A DNA stretch of 53,506 nucleotides from a virus. Below, piece after piece: positions 29,823 to 38,502 of the stretch. The notes under the pieces were generated by a model, which was not told where the DNA came from, made no database searches, and saw only the letters and a list, made by a program, of their open reading frames with translations. The position numbers and the translations under genes are program-made. The number at the start of each line of letters is the position of its first letter. Within the stretch, counting starts at the first letter, position 1. Location: the IMG/VR virus record IMGVR_UViG_3300027749_000141, positions 1 through 53,506 of that record. The stretch is one strand, 5' to 3'.

Positions 29823-32800
29823 TCCCCATTTTAATGTAATGCTTCCGGTACCGCCAGGAAAATGATACGTACCACCGTTTGTCGCAACTGCAGCAATGCA
29901 TCCGCCCGGAACAAGCGATTGTCCAGTTTGTCCAGAATATGCGCCAGTGTCACCACTATTATACGTACCACCCATGCCACCGAATGGGTGGCCGGCGCCA
30001 CCGCCACCTGGTCCACCACCATCGCCTATTCTAAATGGTCCAGGGCCGCCATTTACACTAGCAGAATATACTGCAGGTACGATTGAATCAAGCCCGCTAC
30101 CGTTTAATCCTGCGCCACCGCCACCGCCACCGCCTGCAGCAACTACAATAGGTACACCGTCTCTTAATATAAACGATGCTGCGCCGCCGCCGCCACCTGC
30201 TCCAGAACTACCTGTAGGCCCGGCATTTCCGCCGATCCCGCCAGCATACAACCCGCCTGCACCAAGTCCGCCGACTCCGGCTCCTTTATTTGTTACTTGA
30301 TTAGAACCAAAATTTCCGCCTCCGCCAACTCCGATTGTTAAAACTTCGCTCGGCGTAACAGCTAGTGTACCTGACACACGAGCACCTGAATACCCGCCAT
30401 GACCTGCTTTATTATCATCTTTTCCGCCTGATCCGCCGCCTGCGCCATCTACTGTTATTTGAATTGAAGTAATACCGCGCGGTACGGTCCAACTATATTG
30501 ATTAGGCTGGGCAAATACTTGTGCCCCTGCCGGAGTTTTTGACGTGTCGCTAATTGTAATAGTATTACTAGTTCTAACTTTGTTAGTGTACATACTATCA
30601 GTGTATAATTCGACTTTAAAACTTTCAGGTCCTTCAGTGTCTTTATCTTCTGCAATTGGTAAAATTATTAATCCGTTACCTAAACTGTCAATAGTAACCG
30701 TGTCATCTAAAGATGTAAGTCCTGAAAAATCTGCAAGATTAATTTCGGTTCCGCTATCATTTACAATTCTCCAATATAAAACAGTATCCATATCAATCGT
30801 AGTAGTTGCAATATTAAATGTAACTGTAGGTTGAGTAGTAGTATACGAAGTAGTCGATGCAGTAGTGTCGTAAATAACAAGTGCAACACCGTCGCTACCG
30901 TGCCCGTCACCTGCATAAGTAACCGTAACAGTGTGTTCACCTGCAGATAAAGTTACACTAGTTTGAACTCCAGATCCGCCGTAGGTAAAACCAGTATGCG
31001 CAACCTGCGTGCTATCAACTAAAAACGTACCTGATTGGTCAGATCCATGTTGGAAAATATATTCTCCTGTATGAGGGAATTTTACTTTCCAATTTGCAGT
31101 ACTTCCACCTTTAAAATATACTGCATTTGCATTCATAAATTTACCCCACACATCGCCCGTAAGTCCGTGTACCGTAATTCCGGCAAGATCTGAACCTGCG
31201 GTTTTCATGTTCCATATTTGTTCACGAACAACTGTCGTTGTTACATGCGCAGTTGTAGTTGCTTCGTCTACATTGTTCGGAGATGATGAAACCCCGGTTG
31301 TTCCTAAAATTGCATACGTTGGATAATCCTTAGATGTATCATTAATAGTAATTGATTGGGTCGAAGCAATTATATTACTAGCAGCTGGCAATGCGTTAGC
31401 AACATCGACTGTAAATAACTCTGTACCTTCTGTCAAATGATCAGTTAACACATTAAATGCCCAAACCATAGAAGCACCACTTGTTAAAAACCCGTAATTA
31501 CTGTCAAGTGTTGGTCCAGAAACATACGCTAAATCACTCCAGCCAGCAAGACCGCTAATATTAAGATAGCGTTGTACCCCGTTATACGCATTTGTTATAG
31601 ATAATGTAACAGTAATCGTCGTAGTCGTAGTTTCGTTAACAATCAACGGAGTTGCAGAGATTGAATAGACAGGATCTCTAGAGGTATCTAACACAATCAA
31701 AGACGGATTAGATGCAAGCAACGATCCTGTTTTTGACCCACTTCTTATTTGCATAGCAAAGGTTTCAGTTGTTTCAGAAATATGATCTTCTACTATTTGC
31801 CATTGCCATACCATCGTCGGACCACTAACGATAAAAGATTGTTCTGTTTCGTTTAACGTCGGTCCACTAAATTTAGTCACATCAGCAAACGAAATTTTTC
31901 CTGGTCCAGTAGCTAACGAATAATATAATTTTGTTCCGATTGGTACTCCAATATTAGTAAACGTTACTAAAATTAATCTATTCGTTGTTTCATTAATCGA
32001 TGCTGAAGGTATAGTAACTGCCGATGCTGTTAACGAGTAGTTCGGATCTTGTGACAAATCTAAGATAGTCGTAGGCGGTTCGTCGTTGTTATCTCCGAGG
32101 CTAGATGCAACTACCTGCCCAGTATAACTTTTAGTTCGTAATTCAATTGCAAATACTTCAGTGTCTTCAGATTTTTGATCAGCACGTAATGCTCTGACAA
32201 TTTTAGGATCAGGTTGAGTACTATCAACTGTTACTGTTCCGCGCATGTCAGGGTTAGTAAGGTAATCAATAAAATCAGCTGCTTCGACACCATTTGTTTC
32301 ATATAATTTTGTTGTCCAGTATAATACGGTCCCATTCGGAATACCAGTTGTATGCACTGTATAATTAACTTGGCTAATGCCCTCACCGACGATATTTGCA
32401 TCAGGCGTAATACTGAACGTGCTTGCTGAATCTAGTATCGAAATAGTTTTACTTGTTTTAACTACATCACCCGAATATCGATTAGTTCGCAATGCAATCG
32501 CAAATTTTTTATTTTCAACGTTTTTATCAAATTGGGCAGCTCTGACGATTAAATCTAACGCTTCGCCCGTTGGTCCGATATACACCCTACCGCGCATATC
32601 TGGATTCGTATCGTAATCTGTAAAGTCAGCAGCAGTTACTTCATTAATATCGCTAGACACTGACACAGTAGTCCAGTATAATACAGTATCCACTGGAACA
32701 TTTTCTGTTGAAACTTTAAAAGAAATACCATTCGCGCCCTCTGTTATTGAACTAACAGATTCATCTGGAAACGGTACAATTGAATAAGTAGCAGTCGGGT

Positions 32801-35267
32801 TCGGTTGTGAATTAACAGGTAAATTTGCCTCGATTTTAATAAATGGGCTATTTTGTTCAAATTTACTGTTACCTTCTTCCGGATACCCTCCGGAATAAAA
32901 TTTAATTTGAAAATACTCTGCATCTTCGTATACATTGTCTTGTCTAATCGTGCGTTCAAAACTGTAAACTCCAGACGAATTGAGATTAAATGACCCTCGC
33001 ATTAACGGATTTGTAGCATAATCAGAAAAATCTTCATTAGAAATTCCTGTACCGAATGCGTCTGTTTTCCAGTATAACTTATTTCCGGCTGCAGATGTAC
33101 CGCCATTAATTGTAAAAGTTACAATTTTAGTCTCCGCCACAACTAACGGATCTGCGATAACAGTATAAACACTAGCAGGCACCGTAGTATCGATCGGAGC
33201 AGTAGGCGGTGGGTCAGAAATTGTAACATAAGGACTGTTCTGTACAAGTTTACTAGTCGAAACTGCTTCGTCTGGGAATCCTCCAGTATATAACTTAATT
33301 CGAAAATATTCATCACCTTCTAATGATTTGTCAGTATTAATTGTTCGAGTTAAATCATAAGTACCGTTTGAATTAAGAACAACGGTGCCGCGCATGAGTG
33401 GATTTGTTGCATAGTCAAAGAAGTCTTCTTTAGTTAATTCAGTACCATATGATTCGGTGGTCCAATAAACTCGGACTCCGGCTGCAGATGTACCGCCATC
33501 TATGCTAAATGTAACAGTATCTCCTTCGATTAATTTAGAAGGAGCTGCACTTATTGTATAGTTACTAGTAATAACCGGATCAGCAGTTAAATTAATAATT
33601 TGAACATCAGTACTAGTTTTTACCAATTTACTTGTCGATGCAGCCGGATACCCACCAGTATATAAATTAATCCGAAAATATTCTTTACTTTCAACTACAG
33701 TATCAAGTCGTGCAGTTCTCAATAATTCATAACTTCCCAATGCATTAAGATCAAAATACCCTTGCATATCTGGATTAGTTTGATAATCAGTAAAATCTTC
33801 AAAGGTAATACCTGCACCTTCAGTTGTCCAGTACAATCTGGTACCAACAGGGGCATTTGTAGAAGTAATTTTAAAAGTTACCGGTGTTTGCCCTTCTGAT
33901 ATTATAGTCGGTATTGGTTCAATATTAAACGTCGGTAAAAATGCATCAGTAATAGCTATATCCTGGCTTTCAATAAGAAACTTACTGTTAACATTAACGT
34001 CATCAGGGTATCCGTTACTATATAATTTAATTCGAAATTTTTCAGTTCCTTCTGGAATCGTACCATCTATTCTTGCAGAACGGCTAATATACCCTTTTCC
34101 TTGATTGTCAATCTGAACAGTGCCGCGCATTAATAAATTCGTAGCGTAATCAGAAAAATCTTCAGGTGTTATGTTTGCACCAGTGGTTGTCCAGTATAAA
34201 ATTGTACCGTTGTAAACAAACGTCGTAGCAATTGTAAAATTAACCGGTACACTACCTTCAGTTATTACTAGTGGTGAAATTGATTCAAAACTATATGTAG
34301 GAGTAGGTTCAACCGGTGGGACAGTAATAATGACCGATGACCCCGGAGCCGGTGCTGAAATTGTTGCAGTTATATCGTTCCCGTCGGCTACTGCTCCGTC
34401 TACTAGCGCACTTTTAGCTGCAGGAATCGGTACTTCTACATTCGATCCAGATGCATGATACGATTTTAATATACTAGTTAACGTTCCGTCAATGTTAACA
34501 TCTCCGCCGATCGTCGATAAATCGCGAAACTCAATAGTAAAAATTATTTGAGCAAGCGATGTTCCGGTTTTTGCAAGAATTCTGTAATCATTAGGAGTGT
34601 AAGAGTCAGTAGTAACCGATTGAAAAATCACTTGGTTAGATGCAGTTAATGTCAAATATCCGATTGCTGATCCAATACCTGCACCAGTTGCTGCAGTTAT
34701 GACATGATTAAAGGTTACGGTACCTATAGAACTTAAAAGATTTGTCCACGACGCATTCTTAATATCTGCAGTACCGCTAGTACGAGAAGAAGTAAACTCA
34801 AAGGTACTTCCGGTATTAAAATACCACCTTGCTGCAGATACACTACTAAATGTAACTACTATTAAGTGGGTAGCAACGCCGTTCCACGCCGACGTGCGCG
34901 TACCAACTACTAAATTTTCTCGTGTCGCTTGCGAACTAGGCGGGGTAATAAGCCGATTAGTTTCTGCAGCAGTTAACACTGATGATAATGTTAGAAAGTA
35001 ATTGTTTACTACTGTAGTTGACGCAGGTGTTAACAGCGGAATACTAGCCGATTCGTTAACACCTGTTTGATGTTGGCGAATTTTTAACAAATCAAGTCTA
35101 AGATTATTCCAATCATTGGCAAGAATTGTCGTGCGTGGTAAAATTTGACTACTGTATACGTTTTGGCCGTAACCGTAGGTATCTTCACCTGTTCCTAAAA
35201 TCTGAGAAATTTTTGACTGGATAACATTATAATCGTTATGAACAACCGGGGTATTTTGACCAGACAT
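29820..35267 (-). CDS. Large tail adhesin: Calx-beta repeats, lectin-like insert and glycine-rich tip
   Basis: 1815 residues. Residues 1 to about 290 match the neighbouring 293-residue virion protein and probably dock to the virion. Then come about nine Calx-beta-type repeats (pattern EGxxxVxFxI ... LYWTT ... EDF(S/T)DY ... NPxMRG ... E(Y/K)FRI), roughly residues 310-1575. The ninth is interrupted by a PA14/lectin-like sandwich (WKVKFPHTGEYIFQHGSD, near 31.0 kb). The last about 240 residues begin YSWTVPRGITSIQITVDGAG and are very glycine-rich (VVAAGGGGGGGAG), recalling polyglycine-II sandwich adhesins such as Salmonella phage S16 gp38. It likely recognises the host surface. Receptor unknown. 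Confidence 0.82.
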   Translation of the reverse strand: MSGQNTPVVHNDYNVIQSKISQILGTGEDTYGYGQNVYSSQILPRTTILANDWNNLRLDLLKIRQHQTGVNESASIPLLTPASTTVVNNYFLTLSSVLTAAETNRLITPPSSQATRENLVVGTRTSAWNGVATHLIVVTFSSVSAARWYFNTGSTFEFTSSRTSGTADIKNASWTNLLSSIGTVTFNHVITAATGAGIGSAIGYLTLTASNQVIFQSVTTDSYTPNDYRILAKTGTSLAQIIFTIEFRDLSTIGGDVNIDGTLTSILKSYHASGSNVEVPIPAAKSALVDGAVADGNDITATISAPAPGSSVIITVPPVEPTPTYSFESISPLVITEGSVPVNFTIATTFVYNGTILYWTTTGANITPEDFSDYATNLLMRGTVQIDNQGKGYISRSARIDGTIPEGTEKFRIKLYSNGYPDDVNVNSKFLIESQDIAITDAFLPTFNIEPIPTIISEGQTPVTFKITSTNAPVGTRLYWTTEGAGITFEDFTDYQTNPDMQGYFDLNALGSYELLRTARLDTVVESKEYFRINLYTGGYPAASTSKLVKTSTDVQIINLTADPVITSNYTISAAPSKLIEGDTVTFSIDGGTSAAGVRVYWTTESYGTELTKEDFFDYATNPLMRGTVVLNSNGTYDLTRTINTDKSLEGDEYFRIKLYTGGFPDEAVSTSKLVQNSPYVTISDPPPTAPIDTTVPASVYTVIADPLVVAETKIVTFTINGGTSAAGNKLYWKTDAFGTGISNEDFSDYATNPLMRGSFNLNSSGVYSFERTIRQDNVYEDAEYFQIKFYSGGYPEEGNSKFEQNSPFIKIEANLPVNSQPNPTATYSIVPFPDESVSSITEGANGISFKVSTENVPVDTVLYWTTVSVSSDINEVTAADFTDYDTNPDMRGRVYIGPTGEALDLIVRAAQFDKNVENKKFAIALRTNRYSGDVVKTSKTISILDSASTFSITPDANIVGEGISQVNYTVHTTGIPNGTVLYWTTKLYETNGVEAADFIDYLTNPDMRGTVTVDSTQPDPKIVRALRADQKSEDTEVFAIELRTKSYTGQVVASSLGDNNDEPPTTILDLSQDPNYSLTASAVTIPSASINETTNRLILVTFTNIGVPIGTKLYYSLATGPGKISFADVTKFSGPTLNETEQSFIVSGPTMVWQWQIVEDHISETTETFAMQIRSGSKTGSLLASNPSLIVLDTSRDPVYSISATPLIVNETTTTTITVTLSITNAYNGVQRYLNISGLAGWSDLAYVSGPTLDSNYGFLTSGASMVWAFNVLTDHLTEGTELFTVDVANALPAASNIIASTQSITINDTSKDYPTYAILGTTGVSSSPNNVDEATTTAHVTTTVVREQIWNMKTAGSDLAGITVHGLTGDVWGKFMNANAVYFKGGSTANWKVKFPHTGEYIFQHGSDQSGTFLVDSTQVAHTGFTYGGSGVQTSVTLSAGEHTVTVTYAGDGHGSDGVALVIYDTTASTTSYTTTQPTVTFNIATTTIDMDTVLYWRIVNDSGTEINLADFSGLTSLDDTVTIDSLGNGLIILPIAEDKDTEGPESFKVELYTDSMYTNKVRTSNTITISDTSKTPAGAQVFAQPNQYSWTVPRGITSIQITVDGAGGGSGGKDDNKAGHGGYSGARVSGTLAVTPSEVLTIGVGGGGNFGSNQVTNKGAGVGGLGAGGLYAGGIGGNAGPTGSSGAGGGGGAASFILRDGVPIVVAAGGGGGGGAGLNGSGLDSIVPAVYSASVNGGPGPFRIGDGGGPGGGGAGHPFGGMGGTYNSGDTGAYSGQTGQSLVPGGCIAAVATNGGTYHFPGGTGSITLKWG

Positions 35268-35277
35268 GTAAATCCTC

Positions 35278-36798
35278 TTATAGTATTACTGCTTCGACAA
35301 TTTTAACTTCTAAGTCTTCACTAGATTCAAGCGCAATTGCAAATATAAAATTAGTGTGTGCCGAAACATAAGTAGTCGATTCTGCAACACCAGGAATTGT
35401 CGATGCAATTAAATAATCTCCTTTGTTAACAGCGCCTGTTACCTTAACTGGCACTCTGCCTTTTAATGCAATATATGTTCCACCTACTAATCCAGTATTC
35501 ATCATATATGCAGGATTTTCGGATATCGTTCCTAGTGGTCTAGAACCAAATGTTGCAGCAGTGACTTCTTTATCGCCTCCGACTTTAACTACGGTGCCAA
35601 CTTCATAATCTTCATCTGCTAGATATTTTTCCGCTAAGTCAGCATAATACGCAGCAGTTGCAGTTCCTACAAAAAAGTTTGCCTTAATAGATCCTGCAGT
35701 TATATTAACACCACTAATTGTTTCATCTGCTGATGTTCTTGCAACAATTGTACCTGATGATGCAGCAGTACTTGCTATTCGGAAAGTTCCGCCTACGTTT
35801 AGGGAATTTGCTTGATCAGCAGTTCCGGACATTGAATCTGCAAATATTCGATTATATTTTAAAGTTGAAGAGCCAATGTTTGATGTAAGATGAATGCCAG
35901 GAAGTAAGTCTAAACCAACTAACTTTAACGGGGTATTCGTAGTAACGCCTATTGTTGTTTTAAATACTATAGTATCACTTAACTTATTGTGAATAGTCGG
36001 AACTAAGCTACTGTCGTTATAAACCCACAACCGCCGATTCGGTAACCCAACAGAAAAACCAACATCACCAAATTTAACTAAAGTATCAAATTCCAAATCA
36101 CTATTTAACACGAAATCACCCGCAACATATCCGCCTAATCTGTCTGCATTAGTTGCAGTTCCCCAAAATCTATGAGAACTCTGTGTTTGCCCTGGAAATG
36201 TATCAGTATGAGTATTGTATAAAGTTATACCCTGTCTAATAACGGTAAATCCGGTAATACTACTATTTGAATCTAATTCATACGCATCGTCGGCACTAAT
36301 AACAAAAATCGTTGCATCATTTACAATTGCTTCGATTATTGCATGGGTCGCTCCGCCGGTTCCGATAGTAGCAGTTACTGTTCGTGAACGCATTTGAGTT
36401 AAATGTGAACCGGTACCTTGTGGTCCAACTAAAACAAAACTAGAACCATCATATGCTTTTAATTGTTTATTGATCGAGTCCCACCACAAATCGCCCTCGG
36501 TTAAATTTGCAGGAGATATATTACTAACTTCTGATCCGCCCGCAATACGCCACCGCACGCTATCAAAAAATTTTAATTTCTTTGTCGCAGTGTCAAACCA
36601 TAGCTGGCCAGTAACTGCCCTCGAAGGTGCTGTCGAATTTGCAAAATTTTCAAGTAGCCATACAAAATTTTCATTTTGAGCTTCGCCGTAACCTGCATAA
36701 TTTTTACCGATTAGTTTAATATCTAAACTAGTGTTTATTGTACCGTCTTCTACTATTGCAACTTGTTCTCTATTATAATTGTTGATGATATATGACAT
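35278..36798 (-). CDS. Tail-fibre protein with shared N-terminal module
   Basis: 506 residues. Residues 1-125 contain the module IGKNYAGYGEAQNENFVWLL ... GQLWFD ... L(K/R)xYDG ... GDLWWDSINKQLKAY ... LVGPQ, also present in the next two genes upstream. The C-terminal domain (about 385-506) has ADLAEKYLADEDYEVGTVVK and GTISENPAYMMN, a C-terminal type I know from cyanophage fibres, possibly related to fibre-processing domains, though no catalytic residue can be named. A TATAAATA late-type promoter lies 24 nt upstream of the ATG. Confidence 0.8.
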   Translation of the reverse strand: MSYIINNYNREQVAIVEDGTINTSLDIKLIGKNYAGYGEAQNENFVWLLENFANSTAPSRAVTGQLWFDTATKKLKFFDSVRWRIAGGSEVSNISPANLTEGDLWWDSINKQLKAYDGSSFVLVGPQGTGSHLTQMRSRTVTATIGTGGATHAIIEAIVNDATIFVISADDAYELDSNSSITGFTVIRQGITLYNTHTDTFPGQTQSSHRFWGTATNADRLGGYVAGDFVLNSDLEFDTLVKFGDVGFSVGLPNRRLWVYNDSSLVPTIHNKLSDTIVFKTTIGVTTNTPLKLVGLDLLPGIHLTSNIGSSTLKYNRIFADSMSGTADQANSLNVGGTFRIASTAASSGTIVARTSADETISGVNITAGSIKANFFVGTATAAYYADLAEKYLADEDYEVGTVVKVGGDKEVTAATFGSRPLGTISENPAYMMNTGLVGGTYIALKGRVPVKVTGAVNKGDYLIASTIPGVAESTTYVSAHTNFIFAIALESSEDLEVKIVEAVIL

Positions 36799-36821
36799 CT
36801 CAGTTATTCCTCAGTATCTAG

Positions 36822-36829
36822 TATTTATA
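36822..36829 (-). promoter_or_regulatory. T4-type late promoter TATAAATA
   Basis: Minus-strand TATAAATACTA matches the T4 late -10 consensus completely, 24 nt upstream of the fibre gene ATG at 36798 and followed by a GAGGAA Shine-Dalgarno. In T4 such promoters need gp33/gp55 and the gp45 clamp; gp45 is present here, the other two were not seen in the window. Confidence 0.8.
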
Positions 36830-36831
36830 TG

Positions 36832-38502
36832 TTATAGATCGTTTTGATAAACCCAAACGCCACTACGCAATTCATAGGCTCGGATTGTTAGTACTCCACT
36901 TGCTGTGCAACATGCTCGGCAAATTGGACCATTAACACCTGCAACCGAATGCTCTGCAGGCGGAAATAATTTATTTAAATATATCGAAGCAATTTGAAGA
37001 ATTGTTAGGCCAGTAGTATCCAATGAAACTACTAACGCTTGTTGTTTAACTGTATTATATAATGTAAGAAAATTAACTGCGTCATTATCATCTGTAGGAG
37101 TTGCAAGATTTGTAATTTTTTTACTACTCACATCCACAGTGCCTGTACCTTTTGGTTCTAATATAATAGTGCCGTTTGCTTGCGAATTATTAACATAACT
37201 AATTGTTGTATCGTTGACATTTAAATTGTCAACTTGTAACGAAGTTAGCGTGCCTATACTAGAAAGACCAGGAGCCGATGTAATTGTCGATCCTAATGCA
37301 GAAGAAGTTAATACTGCAGTGTTGTTAATTTTATATGTTTTACCCGTAACTAGATTAAACGATTCTGACGAAGTCCAACTTAGTGATAATAAGTCCCAAG
37401 TTAACGTTTTATTGATATCAGTACCTGCAGCAATACTAATCCCTGATCCGTCTGCAGTAGTGTTAGTTGGGGTTGTAGTTTTTGCTAACAGGATAACTTT
37501 ATCTGAAATTTCTAAATTAGTAGTGTTAATTGAGGTCAATGCACCGATAACGTTTAAACTTCCTTGAATAACAACATCTCCATTAACATCCAATGTTGCT
37601 GTGGGATTATTTTTAAATATGCCCACTCTTTGATTAACAGTGTTAACATGTATACTAGGTAATAATTGATTATTATGTAACACATTAATTTGAAAATTTT
37701 GATCAGCTGAATTTGAATTAATTTTACATATTAAATCATCAACTACAATTTCAGTATTACTATTTGTCCCTAAAATTAACGGGGTTCTTTTTTGTATAGA
37801 CAATGTGCCAACAATTGCTGAATCTGCGTTATTTGCAACAACTGCATCAGCAGTTACAACTGTGCCCGACGAGTCGACTAATGATTCTGCACGAGTTGCA
37901 GTAGTGTTAAATTTAATACCTGCGTATTCGCTCGCGTTAAAACCAATTTTAATAATTCCAGAATACCCTGAAATATTAACAGAAGGGGTAAACATAGTTT
38001 TACTAAATATACCAATTAACGAAGTCGAAATATACAATAATAATATAGTATGATTAATGTTACTAGTGTCCAGCACATCAACAGTTTTAAATCCTGAGGT
38101 ACCTTGTTGTGCGTTATATTGCGGTCCGATTAATACCGGCGAAATACCATTGTAAAAATAAAGCTGTTGGCGGACACTGTCAATCCAAAAATCGCCTGCA
38201 GATATTGAACTCGGTGGGGTATTTTGATAAAACGCGCCACCGCTAACTCTAAAAGTCAACCCGTCATACACTTTTAATCGGTTATCAGTTAGGTCAAACC
38301 AAAGCTGCCCAGTAATTGGTTTATTAGGCTGCGCAGTACTTGAAAAATTCTCTAATAAATGAATAAAATTTTCATTTAAAAATTCTCCATACGAGCTAAA
38401 ATTTTTACCAATTAATGTCAAATCTGTTGTTGTCTGATCAATTACCCCGTCGATAATCTCTGTTATTTTTGACCCATCGGTCTTATTTAAAATGTAACTC
38501 AT
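36832..38502 (-). CDS. Tail-fibre protein with shared N-terminal module
   Basis: 556 residues. N-terminal module (IGKNFSSYGEFLNENFIHLL ... GQLWFDLTDNRLKVYDG ... GDFWIDSVRQQLYFY ... LIGPQ) as in its two neighbours. The middle has beta-helical or trimeric fibre features (TLDVNGDVVIQGSLNVIGAL; TNLEISDKVILLA), and the C-terminus carries a CRACC cysteine cluster before GVLTIRAYELRSGVWVYQND. One-base overlap with the collar-domain gene upstream, so probably co-expressed. Confidence 0.8.
   Translation of the reverse strand: MSYILNKTDGSKITEIIDGVIDQTTTDLTLIGKNFSSYGEFLNENFIHLLENFSSTAQPNKPITGQLWFDLTDNRLKVYDGLTFRVSGGAFYQNTPPSSISAGDFWIDSVRQQLYFYNGISPVLIGPQYNAQQGTSGFKTVDVLDTSNINHTILLLYISTSLIGIFSKTMFTPSVNISGYSGIIKIGFNASEYAGIKFNTTATRAESLVDSSGTVVTADAVVANNADSAIVGTLSIQKRTPLILGTNSNTEIVVDDLICKINSNSADQNFQINVLHNNQLLPSIHVNTVNQRVGIFKNNPTATLDVNGDVVIQGSLNVIGALTSINTTNLEISDKVILLAKTTTPTNTTADGSGISIAAGTDINKTLTWDLLSLSWTSSESFNLVTGKTYKINNTAVLTSSALGSTITSAPGLSSIGTLTSLQVDNLNVNDTTISYVNNSQANGTIILEPKGTGTVDVSSKKITNLATPTDDNDAVNFLTLYNTVKQQALVVSLDTTGLTILQIASIYLNKLFPPAEHSVAGVNGPICRACCTASGVLTIRAYELRSGVWVYQNDL

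Noticed and set aside
29896-30300. Proline-rich plus-strand reading frame
   Set aside because: It is the antisense shadow of the glycine-rich adhesin tip (GGx codons read as proline on the other strand); no ribosome binding site.
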